Part shown: piece by piece, positions 45,991 to 57,640 of the stretch
How the letters are laid out: the number at the start of each line of letters is the position of its first letter
Position numbering within the stretch: the first letter of the stretch is position 1
Assembly: GCF_000247695.1 (NCBI RefSeq)
Contig: NW_004624881.1
Coordinates: forward strand, 905,062-969,061
DNA from: Heterocephalus glaber
Lineage: Eukaryota > Chordata > Mammalia > Rodentia > Bathyergidae
Length of the DNA stretch: 64,000 bases
Direction of reading: 5' to 3'
Notes under the pieces: model-generated
Told to the model about the DNA's origin: nothing
The model's database searches: none
Seen by the model: the letters and a program-made list of their open reading frames with translations, nothing else
Position numbers and translations under genes: made by a program

Positions 45991-47580
45991 TCCCCTCAAA
46001 TTTTCAAGAGTCTCGAGACAATCATGGATGGGCATTTGTTCATCTGATTCTGGGAGTAGAGTAGCCGGATTGAGGCTAGTGGTGGTGGCAAACTTAATGC
46101 GTGGCCGTTCTAATAAGAGTCCTTGATATTGTAACAGCCTGGCATTAGACAGCCATTTGTTAGCTGAGCTATTCAACAAGGGTTCAATGGCATGGGGAGT
46201 GATCAAAGTTAAATCCTGTCCAAAGGTCAGTTTGTCAACCTCTTGGGTTAAAACAGCTGCTGCTGCTACTGTCCTCAAACAAGTAGGCCACCCTTGGGCC
46301 ACTGGGTTGAGCCTTTTTGAGAGGTATGCCACAGGCTGCTTCCATGGCCCCAAAAGCTGAGTAATCACTCCCTTAGCTACCCCATTTTTCTCTGCCACAT
46401 ACAGGGTAAAGGGTTTGTTCAAGTCTGGCAAGGCCAGGGCTGGTGCCAATGCAAGTGCAGTCTTAAGCATTTGAAATGCCTGCTGGCAAACCTCAGTCCA
46501 TTTGAGGGGTGTATTTCCTCCCGCCGTGGCCTCATGTAGGGGTTTGGCAATCTCAGCAAAGCCAGGAATCCAAATCCTGCAATACCCAACTGCCCCTAGG
46601 AACTCTCGCACCTGTTTCTTTGAGCCTGGCTTTGGAATCTGGAGAATTGCAGATACTCTTGATTCTGCCAGCCTCCTCTTTCCCTTTTCAAGAATATAGC
46701 CCAAGTAGGTTACCTTGGTCCAGCAGAGCTGAACTTTCTTCCAGGACACCCGATATCCCAGTTCCTGGAGGGCTTCCAGGAGGCCCTCAGTGGCTGCAAT
46801 GTATTCTTTATCAGTTGAAGTTGCCACCAGGAGGTCATCGATATACTGAAGAATAGTCGCCTGGGGAAACATTTTTCTTACCTCTTGTAGATCTTTGCTG
46901 AGAGCTTCCCTGAACAGAGTGGGGGAGTTTTTGAATCCCTGCAGCAACCAAGTCCATGTCAGTTGCCCAGTAGTTCTGGTGTCTGGGTCAGTCCATTCAA
47001 AGGCAAAGAGGGGCTGGCTCACAGGTGCTAGAGGCAGACTGAAAAATGCATCCTTGAGGTCTAATACTGAGTACCACACATGATCAGGAGGGATGAGACT
47101 CAACAGAGTATAGGGGTTTGGTACCATTGGGTAAACGGTCTCCACCCAGCTGTTTACTTCCCTCAAATCCTGTACCGGTCTGAAGTCTGAGGTGCCAGGC
47201 TTCTTCACAGGAAGCAGGGGTGTATTCCATGTTGACTGGCAAAGGACAAGGATGCCGGCTTCCTGGAGTCAGTTGATGTGTTTGGATATCGCCACTTTGG
47301 CCTCCAGTCAGAGGGGGTACTGACGTACATGGGCTGGGGTGGCAGAGGCCAGCAATTGAACCACCACAGGGGCATGGTGTTTGGCCAGACTGGGTGGATT
47401 TGTTTCAGCCCATACTCGGGGAAACTTTTTCTTAAGATAGTCCCATTTTTGTTCAGGAGGTTCTGAGCCCTCTTTTAACAATTTGAATTCATCTTCAAGG
47501 GGAATCATTACCATAATGGCAGAGGGTGGGTTAAATTCGAAAGCCCCTCCCTCAGGCTCAAAGGAAATAACAGCCCCCAA
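45901..47580 (-). pseudogene. pol: Provirus reverse transcriptase region of pol
   Basis: A 435-codon open frame (47,208-45,901) holds LREVN, SVLDLKDAFFSLPL (motif A) and QYIDDLLVA, with YIDD at 46,845-46,834; then the connection domain. The N-terminal part lies in 47,580-47,308 (EQKWDYLKKKFPRVWAETNP), parted by stops at about 47,308 and 47,240. All active-site aspartates are kept. It is the longest open frame in the window. The sequence class is gammaretroviral. Confidence 0.95.
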
Positions 47581-47583
47581 TTT

Positions 47584-47870
47584 TCATAGCAGATCTCTCC
47601 CTAGCAGCAGGTATGGGCATTCCAAGATAACTAAAAAAGAATGAGTAACAGTGCCTTTTCCTAGATTTACAGTTCTTTTAGTGGTCCAAGGATAAGAGAC
47701 CAACTTCCCTGTGGCCCCAGTGATGGATAACTTTAGGGAAGAAAGAGTGCCAAAGGGGGTCTTCAAGACAGAATGGGGCTCACCAGTGTCCACAAGGAAT
47801 TGGACATCTGTTTCCCCTATTTCTAAAGTTACCTTGGGGTCAAGCAGCCATGAGCCCTGGCCCCGTCAAT
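47584..47870 (-). pseudogene. pro: Provirus protease
   Basis: An aspartic protease with catalytic VDTGEPHSVL, a flap region and LLLGRDLL near the end. The usual Ala after DTG is Glu. A TGA stop at 47,586-47,584 parts it from pol. Confidence 0.85.
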
Positions 47871-47934
47871 CCTCTTCTTCCACCAAGAGAATTCCATCTC
47901 TTTCCTTTTTGGTCTCCTTCTATCTCTTTCTTTT

Positions 47935-48190
47935 CAACTTTCACAATCCTTTTTATAATGGCCCTTCTCCCTACAATATGCACATTGGTCCTTTTCTAGT
48001 AAGGGCCATGCTTTATTTTTATCTTCCTTTTTGTTTTTTCCTTCCTTCTGGACAAAACCTCCATCTGCCAAGGCAGCAATGTTTGTCTTTCCTATCTTTT
48101 GGCCATCCTGTCCTCAAAAGGATATCTGTTAAACACCTTTATTGCCACACTCATCAGTTTTTCTCTATTTTCTCCCTCAAACCCCTCCAT
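47935..48190 (-). pseudogene. gag: Provirus nucleocapsid with one zinc knuckle
   Basis: The minus strand reads DQCAYCREKGHYKKDCE at about 47,988-47,942, a single CX2CX4HX4C knuckle as in gammaretroviruses. A stop near 48,130-48,120 precedes it. Confidence 0.85.
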
Positions 48191-49108
48191 TCACTGCAAA
48201 TTCTTTCTAATATCTGGGGCTGACTGAGTAACAAAAGCCAAATTAATTGCCTGTTGATTAGCAGGGGCATCTGGGTCAATTGGAGTATACGTACGGTATG
48301 CTTCCAACAGATGCTCCAGAAAGGCAGAAGGGGATTCCTCAGGTCCTTGAAGGACCTCGCTTAACTTACTCAAATTGGTAGGCTTTCAAGTGGCTCCCCT
48401 CAAGCTGTCTAGGAGATGCTGATGGTAGTTGTGGAGAGCTTCTCTCCCACCCGAGGAATTACCTTGCCACAGGGGATGGGTGGACAGAAGTTGTGCCTCA
48501 ATACAGGCCCACTGTTGTTCATCGAGTGGGCCCTCTGATCCTCCTAACACTGATTTTATGGCCTGTCCTTGAATTCTTTCTCTTTCTTCGGAGGTAAAAA
48601 GGGCTTGGAGAAGTTGCTGGCAATCATCCCAGGTTGGGTCATGGGTATGAAAAACAGATTCTAGGAGGGAGATCAAAGCCTGGAGTTTTTCTGAAAAAGG
48701 GGGATTTTGATGTTTCCAATTATACAAATCACTGGTAAAGAAAGGGATATAGACATAATGACCCTGTTCTATTTCCCTAAGAGGCAGAAGAGGAACTGAA
48801 TTAGTCCCTTCAGTGGGAGCCCTGCTGGGACCATAAGCGGCTCCTGTTTGCATGTGAGAAGGGGAGGTTACAGAATCTGGAGATTTTTCTTCTTCAGGAA
48901 GAGGAGGATAGAAGGGGTTTCGAGATCTGGGGCCGATTTTATCAGAGGAGGAGGATGGCTCCACATGTGGTGGAGGTCTTATTTCAAGATCTAAGGAGTC
49001 AGGATCTTGTGAGAGCACCAGCTTGGGAGCTCGGGCTTTGGCCTCTCGGGGTATACTTGGGGTCATAACCAAAATGTGAGAGCTTGTTTGTAGGGAACAA
49101 CGCTGCAA
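48191..49108 (-). pseudogene. gag: Provirus capsid and p12-like part of gag
   Basis: A 240-codon frame (49,108-48,386) has a proline-rich p12-like part (PFYPPLPEEE) and then the capsid, starting about VPLLPLREIEQG. A TGA at 48,388-48,386 is followed in the same phase by LSEVLQGPEESPSAFLEHLL and TYTPIDP, the major homology region, ending at a TGA at 48,191. The first TGA sits where CGA would be lost by CpG decay. Confidence 0.9.
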
Positions 49109-49403
49109 CCAAGCCAGAGGCTCCTGACAAGCCTGAACTCAGATATTTATATATGGAAACTGATCAGGATGGCTAGGGTGTCCAGTGACCTTTGTCCATA
49201 CCACCCACCAGAGGCTCAGATGAAAGGAGCCCTCTGTTGGCCATCCAACTCCAAAGGCCGGCCACTCCAACTGACACAGGGAGAGAAGCTTTCCATGAGA
49301 AAATTTAACCCCATATTCGTCCTCCTGCTCGGGGGGAAAAAGCCAATTTAAAATTAGTGAGAAAACAATCCAATGGAGTATTCTTGGAGCTGGATCCTCC
49401 CAT
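49109..49403 (-). pseudogene. gag: Provirus matrix part of gag
   Basis: The ATG at 49,403 begins MGGSSSKNTPLDCFLTNFK, with Gly-2 for myristoylation. The frame ends at 49,305. Matrix sequence then continues in another frame (GVGWPTEGSFHLSLWWVVWT, then HPDQFPYI) to a TGA near 49,138. A longer in-frame upstream start (49,508) is leader and less likely. Confidence 0.85.
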
Positions 49404-49708
49404 CTCTGCCCTTGATGGTTTGGAAAAGAAGTGCAAAATTAAACACAAAATGGACAGGACACTAACATATGATGAACAAGACAAACAGGCACCACAATAG
49501 AACCACAACTAAATCTTCCCTTGTTCCTCGTCAGGAACCTTGGGGTTAGGGGAGGCTTACCGGCTCATCAGCCACGTCACCCCTAACAAAAAACGGTTGC
49601 AACCAGCCAAAAACTTACCTCCAGAGGTTTTCCTGAGGTCTGTGCCTATGAGTCTCCTGCTGGATCCCACCACAGAGTCTTGGCTGAACGGGGGTTCCTT
49701 ACCCAGGC

Positions 49709-49725
49709 TCTCACTGGGGCCTCCA
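49709..49725 (-). other. Primer binding site, tRNA-Thr type
   Basis: The minus strand TGGAGGCCCCAGTGAGA begins 3 nt inside the 5' LTR. It matches the 3' end of tRNA-Thr(TGT) except for one C-to-T at a CpG. This is the same primer type that names HERV-T. Confidence 0.8.
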
Positions 49726-49728
49726 AAA

Positions 49729-50247
49729 TGTAACACCAAGGGCCTTACCAAATGCTCTGAGGAGCTGACTGCAGTGATGAACACCCAGGAAGAAACACAC
49801 CAGACAAGTTGAAAAATAAAACAGACCTTTATTAGTCTGGCCAGATGGCACTCCCAAAGCAAAATAGCTAAGAGAGGCAACTGGCTCAGAGTCCGAGGCT
49901 GTTTTACAGGGGGTTGAGGGGGAGGATAACATGTAGATTTACGAAAAAAGGAACAAAGGCTAGTGGTTGATCGTCACGTACTGATGGTCAGCAGACACAC
50001 ACACTAATGGTCACAACCATCACGTACTGATGGTCAGCAGACACATTGATGGATTGTTCTACAGGTAGTGGGCCCGGGAACATTCATTCTCTGGACAAAC
50101 AAGGGGTTGAGTAATTTTACTTAGGAACTCTGTTTCGTTACAGATTCTATCTATTATCCCAGAACTAACAAGCACATTTTAACCATTAATTTACAAGTAC
50201 AATAGAGGCTAGGGGAATAATTGATTTTGGAATCATGCAGTCCCACA
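49729..50247 (-). repeat. Provirus 5' LTR
   Basis: 519 bp, same ends as the 3' LTR. It is longer mainly because of a 46-bp tandem duplication starting at 49,975 and 50,021 (CACGTACTGATGGTCAGCAG in each). Its TATA position reads TGTAAAA (49,908-49,902), so its promoter is probably damaged. Confidence 0.95.
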
Positions 50248-50251
50248 CTGC

Positions 50252-51340
50252 CCTGCCAGCCCCTCAAGCATTTCCAGGGTCTGACCTAGAGGACTTTCCT
50301 GAGAAGGAGATACCAGGACTGACGAAAGCTCTCTTCTTGCAGCAGGATTAAAATTCTACACATGATTTTCCCAAGAACAGCAGCCCTACTTTCCAGAAAG
50401 TTCTGGTCCTGACTCACTGTCTAGTATTGAGGCTCTCCACAGCCTCAGGACTCAGATCTGGGGGTCCTTATGCTTCTGGCCATTCTGCTGTGACATCAGT
50501 GCAGCCTTCTCACCTGCAGTTTGAGAAACAACCACGGATTGCTCTGATTCCTGGGCTGACACAGTCACCTGGCCCAGTGTCCCAGAGGAAGGCTTGCTCA
50601 TGGGCAGGACTCCCTATGCATCCTGTGCTCTGCCTGCTGGGGTCTCCTCTTCCAGAGACTTCTCATTTGAGAACTGATTAAACTACTGAAGGATGGGAAT
50701 GAACCCTGTCCTTACTCTTCATTTTGGAAATCTGCTGTGGAGCCAGAGTTAGGCCAACAGACTCTTTGGCTTTGGCTGAAATGAGTTCCCTTCACATTCT
50801 AAGGTTGTGGTCTAGCAACAAAGTCATTTTGGAAGTGCATGAAAGGACAGGTGAAATTGCCACAATGATGGCTTCTGACATGGCTGGGGCAGTAATTCTG
50901 CTGGTGGCCATTGGCTTGAGGGGGACAGCGTTTTTCACACCAAGGCTCGGGAGGGGTGAGTTAGGGTGCTGGACACCCAGCTGTGTGTTCCCACAGCTCT
51001 GCAGAGTAGAATTAGTTCCTGGGGGACTTCACCTCAGATTTCAGCATGGTTGGATGTTGGGATAGACTGGAGCATCCACATCTTCGTGGTGAAGTCAAGC
51101 CACTCCTCTGTCTGTCTAACTCTCCAGCATCTGAAGGATATTTTAGTTTTTGACAGGTGACAAACTCAAGCATTATATTTAGATGAAACTCAAGACCTGA
51201 AAAACAAAATACTTGGGCAAATTTTAGAAGCTTTAATTCATCCCAGGTAAATATTTTAAGCTCATTCATGAGAAATGGCTAATAGACGGAAGGAGAGTTT
51301 CTGAGGCAGAATAAAAGTGAAGAGTTTTAGAAGATGTGTA
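50252..51340. other. Unassigned DNA
   Basis: No recognised gene; open frames at 50,427-51,160 lack domains. Confidence 0.4.
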
Positions 51341-51344
51341 ATGG

Positions 51345-51640
51345 ACAGCTTTCTCACTGCTGGGACAAAATACTTGATAGCAATAAATAAAGAAGGAGTT
51401 TGTTTTGGGTCACAGTTTTAGGGATTTCAGTCCATGGTTAGGCAGCTCCAAGGCAAGAACATGGCAGAGGGTGTGGTAGAGCAGAGCAGCTCCCTTCAAG
51501 GGAGTGACGCACCAATGAGAAAAATTCCCTCCAAAGGTCATCCCCAGGGACCCAGCGAATCCAGCTGGGGCCATCTCCCAAAAGTACACCGAGCTACAAA
51601 CATCAGTGGATGAATCCACAGTGAGTGTACTGACCTATTA
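51345..51640 (-). mobile_element. MaLR-type LTR, antisense
   Basis: TTTCTCACTGCTGGGACAAA, TTTTGGGTCACAGTTTTAGG, TTCAGTCCATGG and AACATGGCAGAG are antisense MaLR (ORR1/MST-like) landmarks. Confidence 0.75.
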
Positions 51641-51671
51641 TCCAACCATGTCTCCCCAGAGTCTCTCCCTC

Positions 51672-51795
51672 CCTTCCCCCCTGAGACAGAGTCTTGCTAT
51701 GTGGCTCAGGTTGACCTTGAACTTGCAGCAATTCTCTTGTTTTAGCCTTCAGAGGGTTTTAATTACAGGCATAAACCACCATCCCCAGCCCAAAG
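51672..51795 (-). mobile_element. B1-type SINE, antisense
   Basis: GAGACAGAGTCTTGCTATGT, GGTTGACCTTGAACTTGCA and TTTTAATTACAGGC. Confidence 0.85.
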
Positions 51796-52139
51796 TCTCT
51801 TAGTCCAGTCAAGCCCACAATTTAAAATGAGCTGGGACAAGCTGATTGTGTTAGAGGAGGTGGTTCTAGTCTTTGACTGCATCAGCAGCCTCAGGGGAGA
51901 GTGATGAGCCTCATAGTCACAAAGGACAAGGGCCTGATTCTCAAGAAAATCATCTCACCCTCAGAATTTATGTTCCAGGTTTTTAAAATGTTCTGTGTAA
52001 AGCTAACCGGCCATGAGTAGGAGGTGGAAGTGAGAGGGCATGTATGAACTTGTGTCACTGTAAACCTGTGGAGTCACAATGATACATGTACTAATGGAGT
52101 AGAATGCTGCTTTTACATACTGTGGGTTTCCTCTTTCAA

Positions 52140-52212
52140 CAGTGGAGGTGGAATCCAGGGCCTCATGGTGCTAGACAAGTGCCCCAGCACTGAACTACAT
52201 CCCCAAACCTGT
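52140..52212 (-). mobile_element. ID SINE, antisense
   Basis: GGAATCCAGGGCCTCATGGT and CACTGAACTACATCCCCA are antisense ID boxes. Confidence 0.7.
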
Positions 52213-52564
52213 ACTGGGATACTTTAAACAAAATCTCAACAAGGCTTTTTATATTTGCCCCTTGCCACATGTGAGGAGGGCTCAGTCATTTTTGTCTATA
52301 ACTTATAAGTGCAACACATAAGTTAAGCTAAATACATTAATAGCAAATATGTGGCTAGACCCCAGTTCAATTTAATTTATAATCACTGAGGGAGCACAAC
52401 CATTTGGTAAGTTCATCAGTCTCTGATGTCAGAACTACAATTATTGAGGAAATGAAAGTGCTTGCAATAGCCACACACTTTAGGTTTAGAACAAAATTCC
52501 ATAAGCTTTTATCAAGTACTTCCTGATACTGGTGTTTATAAAGAAAGGATATTGTACTGGGTCA

Positions 52565-52890
52565 GAGGGCTTTTCTGTGGCTTGGAAATAATACCCACCA
52601 CTCACAACTTAACAAAGAAAGGTTTCATATGGCTTATGGTTTCAGTGGATTCAGTCCCTGGTCTTCTGGCTCCAAGTCAGCAACATCATGGCAGAAGGTC
52701 ATGATTAATCAAAGCCCTCAGCTCATGATGGCTGGGAAGCAGAACAGGGAAGAGGCCCAAAGACACATAGACTAGAGCCAGATATAGACCCCCAATGCCA
52801 CACCTTTGTGACTGACCCAGACATCCCCAGAAGTGAGCTCCACAAATTCTCCAGGCAGACTCCAAAGCCAATGAAGTTGACACTGACTCT
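52565..52890 (-). mobile_element. MaLR-type LTR, antisense
   Basis: AAGAAAGGTTTCATATGGCT, GGTTTCAGTGGATTCAGTCC and ATCATGGCAGAAGG in the order of an antisense MaLR LTR. Confidence 0.7.
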
Positions 52891-53255
52891 AATTGCCACA
52901 TGTGCTTATAAGAAGCATCAAAGCATTCATAAAGTCATTGCAAAGAGCACAACAGAGGGTGGAGTCACAAGAGAAGGTGTAGAGCAGAGTGTATTTCAAG
53001 TTGATTATAGATTAACATCGAGTATTCCAAATGTTTTAAGTGTGGTAACTTAGATCAGAAAGGCTCATCTTGCAATGGAGGCTCCTCAATACCTATACTC
53101 ATAATATATTACAGGCACAAAAAGATTAACAAGGAGGACAAGTCACAAAACAGTAAGTAGTTTAGGGGAAAGTGAAACATAAAAACCATAGTGTTTATTG
53201 CAATAGCATGGACAAGTCTAAAATTGATCAAACTGTATATTCAATATTCAAGAAG

Positions 53256-53343
53256 GCTAGGGATTTAGCTCAGTGGTTTCGCTGCCTGCTGTGCAACACA
53301 AGGACCCAAGTTCGATCCCCGCTACCTACCAAAAAAAAAAAAA
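53256..53343 (+). mobile_element. ID-like SINE, little diverged
   Basis: GGGATTTAGCTCAGTGGTTT, CAAGTTCGATCCCCGCTACC and a pure A-tail. ATTCAAG occurs on both sides, a probable target duplication. Confidence 0.92.
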
Positions 53344-55329
53344 TTCAAGTAATTCTGCATTACCATGATAAACAAAGATATTCATAGTATTTTTTCCTTA
53401 CGATTAAAAGCATTACTAAAGATTTTCTTCCTGCTATGATGTTAAAGATGGCCATGAATCCTACCAAATAGTTGTGTGTGTGTTCAATCTTAATCCCAGG
53501 AAGATACTTACAATGGATGGACAGCCTGCACACACCATGGGCTTCATCCTCTCTCACCCCTTCAGGGAAGACCTGGCTGCCAGACTGACCTGCCACCCAC
53601 CCTGTGCACCCAGTGGCTGCTCTCCCTCCATTAAAGCCTCCTAAGGGCCTGTTCCTTCCTGGGCTAGAGTGCAAGAGGTGAGATGAGTCCCTAACTGTCA
53701 TGTAAGCAAGGACCTTCTCAGCCTCCTTTTACTAGAGAAATGGCATAGTGAATCAGAGGAACAGTATGGCAGAGGAGGGGACACAGACTACTTTTGCATT
53801 AGGCCAGGCACACTAAGTTCCATTTCCCATATACATAGGCACTTGGTAAGTGTGGGTAGTGACACAGGTAGTACAGTGGTTTCTAATCTATCTACTACTC
53901 CACAAATCACCCTGACTATCCAATCACCAGGCTGGACTTGGCCATGTCATCCTTTGGTCTATCAGAACCTTTCCTATCAGAAGTAGACATTTCCTTCATG
54001 TATCCCCAGGAAATTCACAGAACTTTCGGTACCCCAAATGTCCCTGACAGACCCAGAGGAGTGCCTGTGGTGGCTGTCCTCCTTCATGTCACCTCCTTGA
54101 TGAGGATGTTCTGGGCCATTAGTATGGGGCACTCCGAACACCTAGCACACTAAGGAATGCACTGCAATCCCATGTGGTAGCACATACGGGACAGGATTGC
54201 AGCAGAGCCCTGCTATAGGCAGTAGGACATGCTGCCAGGCTGAGCTGTCTGCTCAGGGGGACACCCTGGGATGGCCATCTACCCGCATGTGGGGATAGTT
54301 ATAGATATCCGGGGACATCCATGTGTGGGGCTTCCCCATAAGCACCCCAGATTTTAGGGAAAGTGTCATTATTTGTTAATGAACATCATGATTTAAAAGA
54401 AAGCTGCATAAAATCACAGCAAACATGAGGGTGGGGAGCTCCTCTTGGTCTCAAAAGCACAGGCTGAGCTGCAAGCCCGAGTCTATGCCAAGCAAATGCA
54501 GATGGAATAGAACTGGGACAAACCTGTTGGAGGGTTGGGGCATGGGGTGGCCATGTTCTAGGAGTGGATATGGTGGAGATGGGAGGTACACTCCACTGGA
54601 CTGGGGTCAGCAGAGTCTAAACCCAAGCCAGTGGGGAGCTGGTGGATGGCAGGGATGTGGGTGACTTTTGCCCCAAGATCCCAAAGGAAGGGAGAAGCTT
54701 CACTAGTGGTTAGGAAGAGGTTAATGAAAGACCTTTGAGGTAACATCTTCAATGGCTCTAAATTCACTTGGGAGTTTGCACGTGTAAGTTGATATTCCTG
54801 TCTAATTCACATGTGTAAAACAGTATTGAGATACTTCTTAAACAACAACTGGGTCATGACTTTGCTCTTCTGCTACTTTCTGCTTGTGCTAAGATAATTT
54901 TGTCACTGAAGGTCATACACAGTTTGCCATCCCTAGTGGGAATGCAACTCTGGGAGACCAAAGGAAATGGTGTGTTCCCGATGTCTTTTTAAAAATCCAA
55001 GCATATGCACATCAACACACCAAAAAGAAACTGCATTTGGTTTTCATCCTATTCCCTAACCCATCTTATTGGAAAGAGGACTTTATGTATCTTGCATACA
55101 CAGAAAAGCCAGCATCTAAATGGCCATTTGGAGTAGACAAGACAGAAAGACCCACAAAGGGGAAGCACAGTGCCATGAACTCCTGCCAGATAGCTGGGGT
55201 GTGAACCTGCTCCCTTGCTCACCTCATCCTTTTCCAAGGAAGCTCTCAGTCCATCGCCTTGGCGGGCTGAATGCAGCCTCAGGTGTTAGCTAAGATTTTG
55301 GAGTTTAAAAAGCATGCCTTCTCCTAGGA
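53344..55329. other. Unassigned DNA
   Basis: No supported gene. GTTTGCCATCCCTAGTG near 54,922 may be one end of a broken hAT-like MITE. Confidence 0.4.
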
Positions 55330-55408
55330 CAGTGATGGCAAATTGTTTAGAGCTTTCAATGATACAAAGAGCCTGTGGTGGCACACATGCCATAGCTTCG
55401 CCACCCCA
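55330..55408 (+). mobile_element. hAT-like MITE, copy 5
   Basis: 79 bp starting CAGTGATGGCAAATTGTTTA, with CTTTCAATGATACAAAGAGC inside. Flanks TCCTAGGA and TCCTACAA agree at 6 of 8. Confidence 0.75.
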
Positions 55409-57640
55409 TCCTACAACATCCATTTTGCTCAGAATTTTAAAAATATGGATTATTTTATATTAACCTAAAACCTAGATTCAGCATCATATAACATTCAAAA
55501 GATTTGTGTTTTTAAGAGTTTGTATGGGGCCCCATCGCTGACCAAGGTCTCTCTCGCTACTGCCCGGCTGGCATCCTTCTGTCCTGCCCCCTCCACAAGC
55601 CACTGGGGAATCTGCTTCCCACACTTCCCTTCTGTGTGTCAAAGTCTCATGCAATTCTTCCATTTGCTACTAGAAGGAGACGTGGCAGACTTGGAAAGTT
55701 GACAGGCACATCAGCTCTGAAACACCTGTCAGGGAGTTTCTCAGGAGCTGCTTGCTCTGAGCTGGACCCTACTTCCAACACACCAGGTTTCCAGGGACCC
55801 CAGGTCTGATTCTCAAGATACAGCCTCATATCTGGGAGATGTTTGTGAATGACCCAAAAAAGGTTCATTTTGATCTACCTCTCATGGATTAGTGTTCTTT
55901 TGAAGGCCAGGAGACAGCTGAGGGTTCATGGGAGAGAGGTCTAGCATTGATTGGTGATGTCTGTCCTGAGGCAAGGTGGGCACAGGGGTAGCCTGGGCCA
56001 GGCGACTGTTGTGCACAAGGTCAGGGCTACTGAGCTTGTAGCCTGGGACACAGGTCTGGGAACACAGGGTGTGCAGCAAGTGACACTCCTCTGAGTAGGG
56101 GCAGTAGTGTTCCTGTACCACAGTGAGGTACAGAGTCATGGCAGAGGCATCTGCAGGTTCTAGAACACAGTAGCCATGACCCTATGTCGTGGCCCTCTTT
56201 TGCCCCATCAGCCTGCACCTGCTCACCGTGGACAAAGCTCTGCCCTGCTCAGGAAGTCGGAGACCACAAAGAGCTCTTGAAGCCTTCCCTGGCACAGCAG
56301 CAGTGGGAGTAACCATGGAAAGTTTAACATGAGCATTGGTTATGCTCTGAGCTTCCCTCTGTAGGTCATGCTGAGCCCCACGGACTTGGGGTTCTGGGTG
56401 GAACTCACCATCCATCCTCACCACACCTGGCCACACTCACAGCCCCTTCCTGCAGGAAGGGCTGATTCCCTTCCTGGGCAGGGGATGTGAAGTTGAGCCT
56501 GGCCTCTCTCACCATCAGAGGAGTGGGTGCTCCCAGGGACAGTAGGTCCTGCCCTGAGGTTTCAGGGGACAACCTGGGGAGGCTCCTCCTGTCTGGGGAA
56601 TGGAAGCAGGGAAAGGCTTTAAAATTGCTCAGGCACAAACTCTGTATTTTAAAAACTGATAAAGAAAAAATATAAAGGTATTGGTCTTACCTTTACAATA
56701 CAAACTATATTCCTTGGTAAACAAATGGTTGATGAGAAAAGGTTCTTGGTGTTCTTATCAATAGACAAATTCCAGCTGTGAATGCTGAAGAGATGGTAGA
56801 ACTAGAACCCTCCATTTTGGAGTTGCTGGGGGGGCCGGTAATGGATCCAGTAATGTCTCTTTGGGCTGCTCACACCTCACTGTGAAAGGTGGCCAGGGAA
56901 CTTTAGCACGAAGAACCTGATTTCACTGCCCAGCATCATGGTCTGGAAAGAGACGTGAACAGCACTCCTGCCTCTGATAGGAAGCATCAGAACCCAGCCC
57001 TAATCTCAGGGAGCATGGGGCCACCGGAGCAGCACTGGATCCACACCCGGGATGCCCTCCAACACGACAGGTATCCAGTTTCTGCAACAAACACATCATA
57101 CCAAAAGTAAAACAGAAAGAAACAAAACAGCCAAACTAACCAATAAACAGACCACCAACCATGAGGAAAGGAGGGCGCTCCGTGAGGGAGGAAGCGGCCT
57201 GGTAGGAACACCATCAGCGCATGTCTGTGGGTTTTGTTTGGACCAACGAGCTTCCAAGAGGCATTCATGAGGTAATCCAGCCACCACAAAAACTGAACTG
57301 GGCAGTAGATGGCATTACAGGGCTGGTGGTGATTTTTAAAAAATGTGGTGGGTGATGGGATGGTGGTCATGACACAGTATTTGAGAAGTGATTTCTGGAA
57401 GAAAGACGCGGAATTATTTACAGCAGGAAACATACAATGTGTGACGTTTGCTTTAAATCTTTAATGAAAAGCGGGACCAGCTTACACAGACTGGGGAGAC
57501 TCTGAACACCTGTGTGTGGACGCGGGTAGCTTCTCTTTCATTCTGCTCAACCTGGCAGGCTTTGGCCTCCCCTGGAGCTGCAGGGCTGTTGGGAGCAGAC
57601 CCTGAGCCCCAGTAAGGTTCTGGGTCCCTCCAGCCCGGGC
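55409..57640. other. Unassigned DNA with several minus-strand frames
   Basis: Adjoining minus-strand frames at 55,882-56,638 (for example REARLNFTSPAQEGN and PHLCPYSEEC-like text) look as though they could be decayed exons, but I recognise no family and saw no consistent splice pattern. Confidence 0.3.

Larger units (their letters stand above)
42666..50251 (-). mobile_element. Class I endogenous retrovirus, whole provirus with target duplication
   Basis: Paired LTRs (42,670-43,136 and 49,729-50,247) enclose gag, pro, pol and env remains in the order of a simple retrovirus, all on the minus strand. CTGC is duplicated exactly at both flanks (42,666-42,669 and 50,248-50,251); a 4-bp duplication is typical of gammaretroviruses. 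A tRNA-Thr-type primer site and a polypurine tract are in place. By eye the LTRs differ at about 22 of 460 aligned positions plus indels, so the insertion is millions of years old, not fixed recently. Every gene has at least one break. Pol resembles the HERV-T/gammaretrovirus group; env is unusual. Confidence 0.95.

Noticed and set aside
45318..47083. Plus-strand frames across the provirus
   Set aside because: They are antisense shadows of pol.
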